The notes: a model not told the origin generated them from the letters alone. Positions 35,080 through 44,099 are shown, counted from the first letter of the stretch. The stretch: 64,000 bases of DNA from Geobacter sp. UBA2189 (GCA_002328035.1 DCVL01000026.1:62001-126000); one strand, 5' to 3'. Numbers and translations: made by a program.

Positions 35080-36093
35080 TCACGGTTTGATTTGAATTGA
35101 CTGCGTATACCTCGCCTTTCCCCGATCCTGCACATGACTGTACTTGGCCGCCATGGCAATACTGGCATGACGAAGCGTTTCCTGAACCACCTTTACATCC
35201 CGGGTAGCCTGGTAGAGCAAGGCACCACAGGTATGCCGAAGAGCATGACATGCTCGCCCTTTCTTGGTGATACCGGCTTTAGCCAGCATCGTGTCCATCC
35301 ACTTTGACAACCCGATCCGGGTAATGCGCCGACCTAATTTACCGGATTTCCCAAGAGACACAAAAATCGGTTCTCCGTCCTTATCGGACTGCACCGTACC
35401 ACGTTGGATCAGATAATCCTGGATGCAGGCAACGGTATCTTCACGGGGATAAATGTACCCATCCTTTCCTTTGCCATGTACCAAGATCCGGATTCCTGAG
35501 TCCGTCTCTTCAATGTCTTCAACATTTGCCCGGCAGACCTCAATTCTCCGTAATCCCTCTAAAGCCATCAGTGCTGTCATGGCCCGGTCACGCTGGTTTT
35601 TTAGCCGATGGTCGTGGGGAATGGCCTCAAATAACCGTTCCGCCTCGCCGGCAGTCAGACATTTGATGATTTCTGCATCAGCAGTACGTTTGCGTGGCGC
35701 CTTGATATCCTTGACCGGATTGGCTTCCAGCAGTCCCCGTGAGACAGCACCGTCATAAAACCGCCTGATCGTCGTCAGTTTCAGGCTGATAGTTGCATGG
35801 GCAGCTTCGCTCTGTACCAGTTCCTGCCGAAAACCTTTGATATGGGATGTGGTTGGTCGCCCTGGGTCTACCTTATTCACCCGGCACCAGGTCAGCCAGT
35901 GATTGAGATGAGACAAGTAGGTTGCAATGGTATCGGGTCGGGCGTCACCATTGGCAACATCAAGGGCAAACCATTCAGCTGCCTGATTGATCAGATCGGG
36001 GAGTTCGACAGCTGTTGAGAGAAATTTGGAGCTTAGCACCGGAAGGCCGGTCTCCAAATTTGCGTTCTGAGGCGTTTTTGAGTTTTGATCCAT
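35080..36093 (-). CDS. Tyrosine recombinase / integrase
   Basis: The ~337-residue XerC/D-like protein has an N-terminal SAM-like core-binding domain (about 30-125, TIATYLSHLNHWLTWCR) and a catalytic domain with Arg in ALEGLRRIEV, Lys in VHGKGKDG, HALRHT (His-xx-Arg), LRHAS and the Tyr nucleophile in AAKYSHVQD. All catalytic residues are present. ATG at 36093 is preferred; a TTG at 36114 overlaps the hipA stop region. It lies 13 bases after hipA and is thus the third gene of a hipB-hipA-recombinase operon. Confidence 0.88.
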   Translation of the reverse strand: MDQNSKTPQNANLETGLPVLSSKFLSTAVELPDLINQAAEWFALDVANGDARPDTIATYLSHLNHWLTWCRVNKVDPGRPTTSHIKGFRQELVQSEAAHATISLKLTTIRRFYDGAVSRGLLEANPVKDIKAPRKRTADAEIIKCLTAGEAERLFEAIPHDHRLKNQRDRAMTALMALEGLRRIEVCRANVEDIEETDSGIRILVHGKGKDGYIYPREDTVACIQDYLIQRGTVQSDKDGEPIFVSLGKSGKLGRRITRIGLSKWMDTMLAKAGITKKGRACHALRHTCGALLYQATRDVKVVQETLRHASIAMAAKYSHVQDRGKARYTQSIQIKP

Positions 36094-36106
36094 ACTCAGG
36101 GTACCC

Positions 36107-37420
36107 CTAATCAACCGTGCTCAGGCGTTTCAGTGCCTTTCGCATACCTTCAAAAATAGGATCCGCAACCTCGGAAGGAAACAATGCTGGTAGCTGCGCT
36201 GTAACAGTACTAACCACCTGATCAGTCGTATCAATAATTTCCTCTAGCAGCCCGGTCAGCTCCTTCTTTGAAAACTTTACTTTTTTGGACTGTGCCAGCC
36301 AATGCCGCAGGTAGATAGTATCCCATTCATAGTGCTTGTTCTTCCCGTCAATCGACATAGCCATCTTTAATTGTTTTGCATGCAGGCTTTTTCTTGCCAC
36401 CAATGGATATGCCGACAGCACATCGTAAAGGGGAGTCAGTTGGTAGCCGCCACCTGGCAGCAAAAAAATACTGTAGTTTTTTGCATGCCCATCAATTCCG
36501 GCAATCAACCAATATAAAAGCTGGGTTTTCATAAACGTGCATCTGTCCTGGTTGGCTAACGCTGATCCGTATAAAAGATCCATGATGGATTTGATGCCGG
36601 GGCCACCATCACTTTCATATTTAAACGCCGGGGGGACTGCCAGTGCCTGACACATATCCTCTTGTGGCAACCGGATTACCCATGAGCCGTCAGTTGACAT
36701 CTTCCGGTCAAATCTTTTCACAGAAAGAACCTTTACCTCGTCAAAAACAAGCATTTCTGTATCTGCAACAGGAAGATTATAGGCTTTTAGTATCAGGTGG
36801 CATAACCATTCATTTTCAACACTGTTACGGAGATCCAGTTGAGGAATCTGCCCGATCGGAAGCTTGAAAATGTGGCTGGTTGGAGTTGTGCCTGAAGGTC
36901 GGCACCAGCGCCCCCCATGCCAGAGAAACGCCGATTTTTCCTGTGCGCCTGCCAAGGAGATCCTGAAATCGTTATTGCCATTCATACCTAAAGGGATTGT
37001 CTGATAATTCAGGAGCGTTGCAGCAATTTCAGCATTGGTCAAGGGAGTTGCCGTTATTCTGGTTACGTCTGGACAGGCTTCTGTCTCGGGAATTAACTGA
37101 ACTGCCCCGATGCAATCCCGACCGATATGCCACAGAAGATCAAAACATCGATCACTTGCAGCACCAAAACGGGTCTGTATCCGCCGTCTGATCTCGTTGT
37201 TGTCCGGTAAGAGGTTGTCAAAGAAACTTTCAACGGCCTGACCTGACAATGTTTGCTCAGTCAGCGGCAGTGATAAAGAGAGGGGTCTGCAGTTCTCTGA
37301 ATGCAGCCAACGCGGGTCGTACGTAACCTGCATCTGTTTACTGGTTGTAAAAGAGAGCGTCCCAACGATTTCGCCGTTGATGTAGATTGAGAGCGGTACA
37401 ATCTTTCTGGGTCTGGCCAT
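36107..37420 (-). CDS. hipA: HipA-type serine/threonine kinase toxin
   Basis: The ~437-residue HipA protein has an N-terminal subdomain (VGTLSF...YDPRWL, PLSLSLPLTEQTLSG, FFDNLLPDN), the HipA_N/C junction SLAGAQEKSAFLW with the ATP-binding and phospho-Ser region, KRFDRKMS, and the catalytic DGHAKNYSIFLLPGG (with the Asp and Asn), followed by PLYDVLSAYPL. HipA phosphorylates glutamyl-tRNA synthetase and arrests growth. ATG at 37420 shares a base with the hipB stop (TAATG), showing coupling. Full length and no missing motif. Confidence 0.93.
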   Translation of the reverse strand: MARPRKIVPLSIYINGEIVGTLSFTTSKQMQVTYDPRWLHSENCRPLSLSLPLTEQTLSGQAVESFFDNLLPDNNEIRRRIQTRFGAASDRCFDLLWHIGRDCIGAVQLIPETEACPDVTRITATPLTNAEIAATLLNYQTIPLGMNGNNDFRISLAGAQEKSAFLWHGGRWCRPSGTTPTSHIFKLPIGQIPQLDLRNSVENEWLCHLILKAYNLPVADTEMLVFDEVKVLSVKRFDRKMSTDGSWVIRLPQEDMCQALAVPPAFKYESDGGPGIKSIMDLLYGSALANQDRCTFMKTQLLYWLIAGIDGHAKNYSIFLLPGGGYQLTPLYDVLSAYPLVARKSLHAKQLKMAMSIDGKNKHYEWDTIYLRHWLAQSKKVKFSKKELTGLLEEIIDTTDQVVSTVTAQLPALFPSEVADPIFEGMRKALKRLSTVD

Positions 37421-37665
37421 TACCAACGATCCCCTTCCGGCAGACCGGCTTCATGTGAGGACACATTCAACTTGAGATCAAGGGCTGATAACAACAGTAT
37501 AACCGTCTGGAGTTTAGCTGACGGTTTTCCGGCTTCTATAATTGAAATAGTCGCCTGGGTCAGGCCGGTTTTATCACTCAAATCAGATTGCGTGAGCCCA
37601 CGCTTTTTTCGCTCATTTCTGATAATGGCGCCAAGCGTTGCGGCCGTTGATACGTACTTTTCCAT
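37420..37665 (-). CDS. hipB: HipB-type antitoxin
   Basis: The 81-residue protein has a clear XRE helix-turn-helix (LGAIIRNERKKRGLTQSDLS, DKTGLTQATISIIEAGKPSA) and a short C-terminal tail. The ATG at 37665 is favoured over 37692 because the HTH then starts at the usual distance. It should neutralise HipA and repress the operon. A promoter with good -35 and -10 boxes lies 50-80 bases upstream. Confidence 0.88.
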   Translation of the reverse strand: MEKYVSTAATLGAIIRNERKKRGLTQSDLSDKTGLTQATISIIEAGKPSAKLQTVILLLSALDLKLNVSSHEAGLPEGDRW

Positions 37666-37716
37666 GACAGCCCCATTTATATGATGCAGCAAATAAAATT
37701 AACTAATACGCCACAT

Positions 37717-37745
37717 AATATAAATTATTATTATATGCTGTACAA
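37717..37745 (-). promoter_or_regulatory. Promoter of hipBA-recombinase
   Basis: On the - strand TTGTAC (37745-37740) and TATATT (37722-37717) are 17 bases apart, in a very AT-rich stretch. Confidence 0.55.
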
Positions 37746-37847
37746 CATAAAAACAATTTATTCCCTATAGAATATATTATCAACCAATTTGTCGTGGCTG
37801 GTCTATTGCCCTGTGGTTTGGCAACCAACTTTCTTGATTAGGATAAA

Positions 37848-37879
37848 TTAGTATACATAAGTCTAATTATGTATACTAA
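37848..37879. promoter_or_regulatory. 13-base perfect inverted repeat between hipB and vapB
   Basis: TTAGTATACATAA, a 6-base GTCTAA spacer, then TTATGTATACTAA. It lies about halfway between two divergent toxin-antitoxin operons and could be an operator shared by both. Confidence 0.6.
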
Positions 37880-37937
37880 AAATGTGCAAATTATCTTGTT
37901 AGTTTTGCAGTCAATTAACGTCTTGTTAGTTTCAGGT

Positions 37938-37970
37938 ATTTACATTATTATACTAATAAATAATGTAAAT
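37938..37970 (+). promoter_or_regulatory. vapBC operator/promoter
   Basis: ATTTACATTATT and AATAATGTAAAT form a perfect 12-base inverted repeat around a 9-base spacer. A -10-like TATACT (37949-37954) lies at its centre. The vapB start follows 19 bases later, after TTAGGAGG. VapB proteins with AbrB folds bind inverted repeats in their own promoter, which fits this position. Confidence 0.6.
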
Positions 37971-37988
37971 TTGGGTTAGGAGGCAATT

Positions 37989-38234
37989 ATGCCGATAGCA
38001 GCAGTTGCAACTGTTACAAGTCGTGGTCAGGTTACACTGCCGCGGGCAGTCAGGGAGATACTTGGTGATAGTAAGTCAATCGAGTTTTCGGTGGACGGGA
38101 ATGTTATCACGTTGCAGGCTGTCCCGGATATGTCCGGTAGTCTGGCCAAATATGCGAAAGGGAAACCAGAGGTATCACTCAGTGAGATCCGCAATCAGGT
38201 TTGGTCAAAGGTGACCCATGACAAAGCATCCTGA
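37989..38234 (+). CDS. vapB: VapB antitoxin, AbrB/SpoVT fold
   Basis: The protein has 81 residues. The swapped-hairpin AbrB fold is shown by ATVTSRGQVTLPRAVREILG and VDGNVITLQAV. A C-terminal helical part (SLAKYAKGKPEVSLSEIRNQ) wraps the toxin. It has a very good ribosome site (AGGAGG). The last 17 bases overlap the vapC start, typical for this pair. Confidence 0.9.
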   Translation: MPIAAVATVTSRGQVTLPRAVREILGDSKSIEFSVDGNVITLQAVPDMSGSLAKYAKGKPEVSLSEIRNQVWSKVTHDKAS

Positions 38235-38625
38235 TTGGCTGATCGATACAAATGTTGTGCTGCGGCATATTCTGAACGATGACCCTAAACAGGCTACGGT
38301 AGTCAAGGCGATATTTAGTGCGCTACGTTCTGGAGAGAAGGCTGCTCTGTTCCTTGAGAGTGTGCTTGCGGAATGCGTGTATATCCTCTTGCACTACTAC
38401 GAGGTCCCAAAGGCAGAAGTGGTTGAGAAGCTGGATGGTGTTTTGCGCTATCCAGGCATAGTAAATCGGGACAAGCATGACCTGCGCGAGGCGCTCAAAC
38501 TTTTTGGCGAGTATGCTCTTGATTTTGTGGATTGCATACTGGTGGCCAAGGCGAGGATTGGCGAACTGGAGCTGGTGACTTTTGATGAGAAGCTGAAAAA
38601 GCTGAACGGCAGCATCCACCAGTGA
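38218..38625 (+). CDS. vapC: VapC toxin, PIN-domain ribonuclease
   Basis: This 135-residue PIN protein has the acidic residues in order: LIDTNVVLRH (Asp), SVLAECVYIL (Glu), YALDFVDCILVAKA (two Asp) and LVTFDEKLKKL (final Asp). VapC toxins cut tRNA or rRNA and are held by VapB. Full length. Confidence 0.92.
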   Translation: MTKHPDWLIDTNVVLRHILNDDPKQATVVKAIFSALRSGEKAALFLESVLAECVYILLHYYEVPKAEVVEKLDGVLRYPGIVNRDKHDLREALKLFGEYALDFVDCILVAKARIGELELVTFDEKLKKLNGSIHQ

Positions 38626-38878
38626 TATCAATCGGCGCTGAAATATGACCTAGGAGAAGCATTCAGATTGACTCAGCTGATGGAATGTTCCAGCTCGAGT
38701 GGGTCAACCAACATGCTGAAATGGGTCAAACTTGATTGCCAACTCATATGCTTATAAAATTCGTCGACAAAAACAAATTATCGTGTGTCGTTATTATGGT
38801 ACCAGTTTTACTGTGTGATGATCCCGCTCTTATAAACAACTATCCTAACACAGGGGGTCGTAAGTCGAGCTTGCAATG

Positions 38879-39667
38879 TTATCTTGGGCTGTAATGTCGT
38901 TTCAGCCATCGGCTCAGACCATCCAACCCTGGAAATAGTACCCGTTCTGTTACGTTGGCCTGGTCAAGTTTATCTCTAATTTCCCATTTTAAAGCAGCCG
39001 GTATAATTATTTTTCTACCAATTTCTGGGTGTTTAAGCAACCATCTGTCCAGTGAAACGATCGGAGTTGTCATGATAGAGCAAAAGGCAAATTGGTTGAC
39101 TATACGATCATCAATTGATGGAGGTTCAAAAAACACGGCCACCTCTTCCTCTGTAATAGCGTCAAGTTCAGTCAAAGAATTTATCACTTCCGAGAGCATC
39201 TCAACCGTCAGAACATTGGCTCCTTCAGATTCCAGTTTATTGCGGAGCACATCAGGCAGTAACAAGTGAGTCTTTACATAATTAACAGCCCATATAACCC
39301 CATCAATATTGGTTTTTTCAATATTTGCGGTTGCAAAGTGCATTGCTATCAATGGAGAATATGTCCAATCAAGCAGTCGAGTGGGTAATCCGTAATGTTG
39401 CGCCACCGAAAGCCAATGCCATATAGAGTCCCTTTCAACAACTTGTTGATGAGCGTACTTCTTAAAATTTCGTAGAAGGTGTCGTTCAAGCTCGTAATAT
39501 GAACCGCCAAGCCGCATCAATGTTGTTTCCAAACGGTAATTTGTATCGGAAAGCCCTCTAAAGGCAAAACGAGAGCGATACCTGCCTAACTCTTGATTCC
39601 ATGAGTCTGCAAATAAGGCCTGTTGAAGTTCATCCCAAGAATTAACTGTAACAGTTTCAATTGTCAT
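38879..39667 (-). CDS. FRG-domain protein
   Basis: The protein has 262 residues. The FRG domain covers residues 5-135: FAFRGLSDTNYRLETTLMRL, ELERHLLRNFKKYAH, then HYGLPTRLLDWTYSPLIAMH with the conserved HYGLPTRLLDWT block. The second half is helical and ends LFPGLDGLSRWL. FRG proteins are often found in defence and mobile regions; their biochemistry is unknown. It lies between vapBC and the lapD gene, so this is probably the edge of the accessory island. Nothing is seen in the 250-base gap to vapC. Confidence 0.85.
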   Translation of the reverse strand: MTIETVTVNSWDELQQALFADSWNQELGRYRSRFAFRGLSDTNYRLETTLMRLGGSYYELERHLLRNFKKYAHQQVVERDSIWHWLSVAQHYGLPTRLLDWTYSPLIAMHFATANIEKTNIDGVIWAVNYVKTHLLLPDVLRNKLESEGANVLTVEMLSEVINSLTELDAITEEEVAVFFEPPSIDDRIVNQFAFCSIMTTPIVSLDRWLLKHPEIGRKIIIPAALKWEIRDKLDQANVTERVLFPGLDGLSRWLKRHYSPR

Positions 39668-39721
39668 AAATCCCTGCCCTGGATTATCTTTAGTTTTAGC
39701 CTGATATGGCTGATTCTCTTG

Positions 39722-41677
39722 TTACTTTTCACCGCAGCTTTTAATCAGTTCTCTTACCCCTACGGCATGCCCCTGAACCCCTTTTATTCCCAAAGAACCC
39801 AGTTCTTTGAATAGTTCAGCTTCTTCAAATGATAGAGCCAGCACCTGTATATCAAGGGTGTTTGCAATAGTCACCAGAGATTCAAGGTAGAATCGTCCGG
39901 CATATGTATCCACTCTGGAAACAAGTGTGGGAGCAAGCTTTACGTAATCAGGCAGCAATTCCTTAAGTGAAGCTATGCCGCCTGGATGCACACCAAAACC
40001 GTCAATTGCAATTCCAAAACCAGAACGGCGGGCAGCCATAGCAAAGTCAGCTGCTTTTGGAAGATCACTGACAACGTCTTCTTCCCTTAGTTCAAAACGG
40101 ATAGATGACCATTGAAGCAGATCAGTTCTGAGAGCCGTCAACCCATCTTCAAAAGTTTTACTGTGCCATGTTTCTGAACTGATATTTACAGCAACAAGGT
40201 CAGGTACATACAGGGTGCATGTTTTCATAATTGAAAAAACGGTTCTGTCGAGAGCCGCCATAAGACCATTTCTTGAGGCTATATGAATCCATTTTGAAGC
40301 AGGAAACTCTGTTCCATCTTCACTGGTAATAACTGCCAGTATTTCCCTGTGATGAATACGGTTATTTCTTTCAGGATCAATAGTCAGGGCTGGCTGTGTA
40401 TATAAACTCAATTTTTTCTTATAAATGGCCTGCTTTATCTGCTCATGCCACTCTTCAGCAGTCCATATATCATCTTTGTTCATCTCAGATGATGTCTGAA
40501 AAATCAGATTAATGGTCTCTTTTTTTTGCCTGGCTCTGTTTAGAACAATATCAGAAGCTGCAATCAACTTATTAATATCAGAGCCTCTACACTCTATCCA
40601 TCCGGATGACAAATGGATTGAAGGGCATATTTCTACAATCGAATGCAATAGTTCTCTGCAATTTTCTTTCAGTTTTAAAATATCTATCTCTTCTTTGATC
40701 AGAACAGCAAACCCTGCTGCGTTAAGACGAGCCCAAACCGCAAAGGGGAAGGCTTCTTTAATCTTTTCTGCCATCTGTTTTATAAGACTGTTCCCTGCAG
40801 TATATCCAGATGTACGATTAATTTCTGTGATATCAGTACATTCAATTTGTCCGAACCAACTGTATTCAAATCCTTCTTCGGCAACTTTCAGAATAAGTCC
40901 CCTGCGATTCAGCATATCAGTAGCAGGATCAAATTGTGCCTCTTTTCTGAAACGTTCGGCTCTATTCTCTTCAACTGCAAGGAGGGTTTGAACCGCATCA
41001 ACAACTCTATTAAAACCTGCCATAAGTCGTTGTAGCTCAATGCTGCCAGATACACAGTTAACCTTTATAAAATGTCTTTCAGCGAGGTTTTCTGCGGCTC
41101 TTTCAAGCTGCTCAAGAGGTTTAAGCAGATTATGCAACCATATTCGGAGAAAAAAACCTGTAATTATAAATACTGCAATCATCCAGGCTATCATATTCAA
41201 AGAGCTTTGCCAGAGTTGCTCATATGCAAAATGAGGCTCACTAATAACTTCAACATAGCCTATATGCTGCCACCCTGACGATACTTCAGCTCTCTGAAGA
41301 GGCGGATTTATAGCTGCAATCATGCGGAACCAATCAGGTACGCTGTCAGTGTCTGTTTTTTTTAGCTGCTTTTCAAATAAAGTAACATCATTTTGAGATT
41401 TAATAACAATACTGCTGTAGTACCCCCGGTCAAATATTGGCATCACAGTTGTCTCGGCCAGTGTCATATCACCCGTCTTGAGCGAAGCAGTCATTGCAAG
41501 AGCCAGTGAAGATGCCGCATCCTGCGCATGGGAAGCTAATTGGCGTTCAACATAGTTTCGAGTAGACTGCCAATGGCCTGCAAACAATCCTGTCAGAGCA
41601 AATACAAAGACAAGTATCAAAGAACGCATTAATTGTCTGTACAGGGTAAGACCTTCTTCATGTCTGGAGTTTTTCAT
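39722..41677 (-). CDS. lapD: LapD-like cyclic-di-GMP receptor with degenerate GGDEF-EAL
   Basis: The 651-residue protein has a membrane segment (15-35), a periplasmic LapD/MoxY-type domain (about 36-150), a second membrane segment (about 158-178), a HAMP region, a GGDEF-like domain (about 245-385) and an EAL-like domain (about 410-640). GGDEF is replaced by NAAGFA, and EAL by HREILAV; DDFGTG is replaced by DGFGVH. Both enzymes are thus probably inactive, as in Pseudomonas LapD, which binds cyclic-di-GMP and then sequesters LapG. AAGGA precedes the ATG. The preceding LapG gene overlaps it by four bases. Confidence 0.9.
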   Translation of the reverse strand: MKNSRHEEGLTLYRQLMRSLILVFVFALTGLFAGHWQSTRNYVERQLASHAQDAASSLALAMTASLKTGDMTLAETTVMPIFDRGYYSSIVIKSQNDVTLFEKQLKKTDTDSVPDWFRMIAAINPPLQRAEVSSGWQHIGYVEVISEPHFAYEQLWQSSLNMIAWMIAVFIITGFFLRIWLHNLLKPLEQLERAAENLAERHFIKVNCVSGSIELQRLMAGFNRVVDAVQTLLAVEENRAERFRKEAQFDPATDMLNRRGLILKVAEEGFEYSWFGQIECTDITEINRTSGYTAGNSLIKQMAEKIKEAFPFAVWARLNAAGFAVLIKEEIDILKLKENCRELLHSIVEICPSIHLSSGWIECRGSDINKLIAASDIVLNRARQKKETINLIFQTSSEMNKDDIWTAEEWHEQIKQAIYKKKLSLYTQPALTIDPERNNRIHHREILAVITSEDGTEFPASKWIHIASRNGLMAALDRTVFSIMKTCTLYVPDLVAVNISSETWHSKTFEDGLTALRTDLLQWSSIRFELREEDVVSDLPKAADFAMAARRSGFGIAIDGFGVHPGGIASLKELLPDYVKLAPTLVSRVDTYAGRFYLESLVTIANTLDIQVLALSFEEAELFKELGSLGIKGVQGHAVGVRELIKSCGEK

Positions 41678-42354
41678 TGCTGTTTTTCCTTGTTCATCCG
41701 CATCTTAAGGTCGCCCCAAAGACGAACCATGCTTGCTGTACCAACAGTACGGGTTCCAGAAGGTAACTCACGATATAAATGTTCATCGTTAAAACTGTAG
41801 ACAGGGGTAAGATCAGGACGTTTAGAAACTGGCAGTAAGGTATGGCGGATATTATCCAGAACTAAAGGTTCTGAATTATCATCTGGATAATATGCGAGTA
41901 CAAGGTGGCTACCAACCCGGCTCTTTGAAAAGGCTCTTACATAAACAATCCTTAATCTCTTTAAAGGGATTCCATGTGCAATCAGTGTAAAATATTTTGC
42001 TACTACATAATCATCGCAATCTCCAAGGTTAACCGATACAAATTCAGCTGGTGTTGCCCAATAATCTTCCATGTCCCATATTTCAGGATCAGAAGAATAA
42101 GGTATTTTGTTTACTAAATTGTTTACCTGCTCAAGAACGGGCAGATAGTAGTCCTTTGAAACCTTGGGAATTTTTAGTTCAGAACGCTGCCAAGCCTTTA
42201 TATTTGTTGATGCCTTTGAACCAAAGCGATTTACCATGATGTTTATAAGGTTTTCAGAGACGCTGGTAAGACATGCCTTAGCGGATACAGCAGATAGTGC
42301 TGCTAATATGATCAGGCATGTAAAAGGGAAGGATTTTACATTTTTAATGTTCAC
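41674..42354 (-). CDS. lapG: LapG-like periplasmic cysteine protease
   Basis: This transglutaminase-like (BTLCP) protein has catalytic Cys in NLGDCDDYVVAKYF near 110, His in GSHLVLAYY near 149 and Asp in PLVLDNIRH near 164. The start is placed at a GTG (42354) with AGGA 5 bases before it; the frame extends further upstream to 42423, but that part lies inside the terminator of the preceding gene. A signal peptide (SFPFTCLIILAALSAVSA) follows. LapG cleaves the N-terminus of LapA-type adhesins unless bound by LapD. No such adhesin is in the window. Confidence 0.9.
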   Translation of the reverse strand: MNIKNVKSFPFTCLIILAALSAVSAKACLTSVSENLINIMVNRFGSKASTNIKAWQRSELKIPKVSKDYYLPVLEQVNNLVNKIPYSSDPEIWDMEDYWATPAEFVSVNLGDCDDYVVAKYFTLIAHGIPLKRLRIVYVRAFSKSRVGSHLVLAYYPDDNSEPLVLDNIRHTLLPVSKRPDLTPVYSFNDEHLYRELPSGTRTVGTASMVRLWGDLKMRMNKEKQQ

Positions 42355-42400
42355 GTAAATCCTGTTATTTTTAAAAATTTTAGAGAGAATCAACCGATTT

Positions 42401-42437
42401 GAAGAAGAAAAGGGCGTCCGCACTATTGCGAACGCCC
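42401..42437 (-). terminator. Rho-independent terminator of the VPLPA-CTERM gene
   Basis: On the - strand GGGCGTTCGCA and TGCGGACGCCC form a stem with a 4-base loop, followed by TTTTCTTCTT. It separates the sorting-signal gene from lapGD and probably reduces read-through. Confidence 0.8.
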
Positions 42438-42458
42438 TGATAGATGAATTATTTTTTA

Positions 42459-43196
42459 TTAACCAATCTTTTCCATAAGTTTTGAAGAGTTTTTTCTGAA
42501 CCCTAAAAGACCGGCCAAACCTGAAAACATTAAAAATGCTGCTGCTGGAACCGGAACAGGAGATGTCGGTGTTGTTGAAATATCACCATCAGTCCCTCCA
42601 CCCTGAAATGCTTCAGGGAGTTCTCCAACATTAAAAGCAAGGTTCATTACACCATTGAACAGGGTGCCAGATGGATAACCAAAGTAAGAAGCCAGGGCGT
42701 AATCTGTTATTGCAAGGGCAGTGTTATTTATTTCGTATCTGTTGGCAGTACTTTTGTCCAGAGTCATTGCACCCATTGTTCCGGATAACAGTGTGAGGTT
42801 TGTTTCACTGGCATCAATATTACCGTTACCATTAAAGTCAAAACTTCCAACCACCTTGAATGTGCCACCGGCGCTGTAGTTGTAAAAAGAACCTGTGTTG
42901 CTTCTGTAAGTTCCGGAAGTAAAGGAAAAGAGGGCATCAGTGAAAGGCAGGGATACTCCTGAATTTTCGGGCGTGTTAATTCCGATCAGATCCTCAACTG
43001 AAATATTGCTCCCGTTTACTGTTGATAATGCACCTCCGGTAGACCATACAAGGCTTGTTGAAGGCTTGTCTCCAAGAGTATAATCAATATTGCTGGCAGC
43101 TTTTGCATGATCAGCGCTGTATATGGTAATACAGGCAGCCGAGACTAGTGTTAATAGCGCAAAGTTTCTTTTAACTGATTTGCTTTTACCTCCCAT
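42459..43196 (-). CDS. VPLPA-CTERM (PEP-CTERM-like) sorting-signal protein
   Basis: The 245-residue protein has a signal peptide (to about 34, DHAKAA), a Ser/Gly/Asn-rich domain, and a C-terminal signal VPVPAAAFLMFSGLAGLLGF followed by RKNSSKLMEK. The Pro-Val-Pro-Ala-Ala start with no Glu is that of the VPLPA subtype used by exosortase D, which is encoded nine genes upstream in the same series. It lies 27 bases after the tyrosine-kinase-like gene, so it is probably the product exported together with the exopolysaccharide. Confidence 0.85.
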   Translation of the reverse strand: MGGKSKSVKRNFALLTLVSAACITIYSADHAKAASNIDYTLGDKPSTSLVWSTGGALSTVNGSNISVEDLIGINTPENSGVSLPFTDALFSFTSGTYRSNTGSFYNYSAGGTFKVVGSFDFNGNGNIDASETNLTLLSGTMGAMTLDKSTANRYEINNTALAITDYALASYFGYPSGTLFNGVMNLAFNVGELPEAFQGGGTDGDISTTPTSPVPVPAAAFLMFSGLAGLLGFRKNSSKLMEKIG

Positions 43197-43223
43197 GGTA
43201 TCGCTCCTTTGTTAGACAATATT

Positions 43224-44072
43224 CTATTTATTTTTTTGATCAAACGGCTTACTTCCGGTATGGCGGTTCAAGACCAGTCCCAGCAGCTTACCCGGCGGCA
43301 GCAACTCTATAGTTTGCTTTATTTGCTCATATGGTGTGGTACCTTCCCGCACTGTAATAACTATATGATCCACAAGTGGGGCGAATGCCAGCGCGTCAGC
43401 TCCGTCAAGAACCGCTGGCATATCAAAAATTACATATCTGCTGGGATATCGTGAACGTAGATCTTCAACCAGATTTTGCATTCGTTCTGACCCGAGCAGT
43501 TCACTACTCTCTGTCATGTTTCTGCCACCGGATACGACTGTCAGTTTTTCAACCCCGGGCCAGATAATCAATTCAGACATCGGGCGGTCATTCAAGAGGT
43601 AATCAATCACACCACCCGTACTTTCATACCCCATATAGCGATGCACCATCTGGTTACGTAGGTCGCAATCTACAAGCAAAACCGTTTGTTGGAATTCCCT
43701 CGCCAATGTAATGGACAGGTTAATGGCCGTAACCGTCTTACCCTCACCCGGAACAGCACTGGTAATCATGATGGTATTACCACCACCATCCCGTGTTTTT
43801 TGCAGAATTTGTGTACGTAAAACACGATAAGCATCGAGTTCCGGCGCCTGAGAATCAAGAGCGATGCACCTGTTTGACTTCAAGGTAGCCGGATTGAGCG
43901 TCACCGTTGGTGAGACAGTATATTGAGGAGAAAACCAACCGCTCTTTGACTTTTCAGGGCTACTTGCATCACAAATTTCCTGGGAGTTATCGTCAATTTC
44001 TACGGAACTGCTCAGACCGGTCATCTTTTCATGCAGTTTATCAATCCTGTTCTCACCAGACATCATATTCAC
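43224..44072 (-). CDS. Exopolysaccharide tyrosine-kinase-like ATPase (CpsD/CapB type)
   Basis: The 282-residue protein resembles the XrtA/PEP-CTERM-associated kinases. Walker A is ITSAVPGEGKTVTAINLSIT near 105; Walker A' is VLLVDCDLRNQMVHRYMG; the Walker B region is YVIFDMPAVLDGADALAFAP. The usual C-terminal Tyr cluster is absent (it ends GSKPFDQKNK), so autophosphorylation of the tail is not expected. GTG at 44072 follows AGAGG by 7 bases. It partners the Wzz-like protein encoded just upstream. Confidence 0.87.
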   Translation of the reverse strand: MNMMSGENRIDKLHEKMTGLSSSVEIDDNSQEICDASSPEKSKSGWFSPQYTVSPTVTLNPATLKSNRCIALDSQAPELDAYRVLRTQILQKTRDGGGNTIMITSAVPGEGKTVTAINLSITLAREFQQTVLLVDCDLRNQMVHRYMGYESTGGVIDYLLNDRPMSELIIWPGVEKLTVVSGGRNMTESSELLGSERMQNLVEDLRSRYPSRYVIFDMPAVLDGADALAFAPLVDHIVITVREGTTPYEQIKQTIELLPPGKLLGLVLNRHTGSKPFDQKNK

Positions 44073-44099
44073 CGTTGTACCTCTCCCTTGACTGCACGT

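Noticed and set aside
42355..42423. Longer N-terminus for LapG
   Set aside because: These codons lie inside the terminator of the preceding gene; the GTG at 42354 has a ribosome site and leads into a signal peptide.
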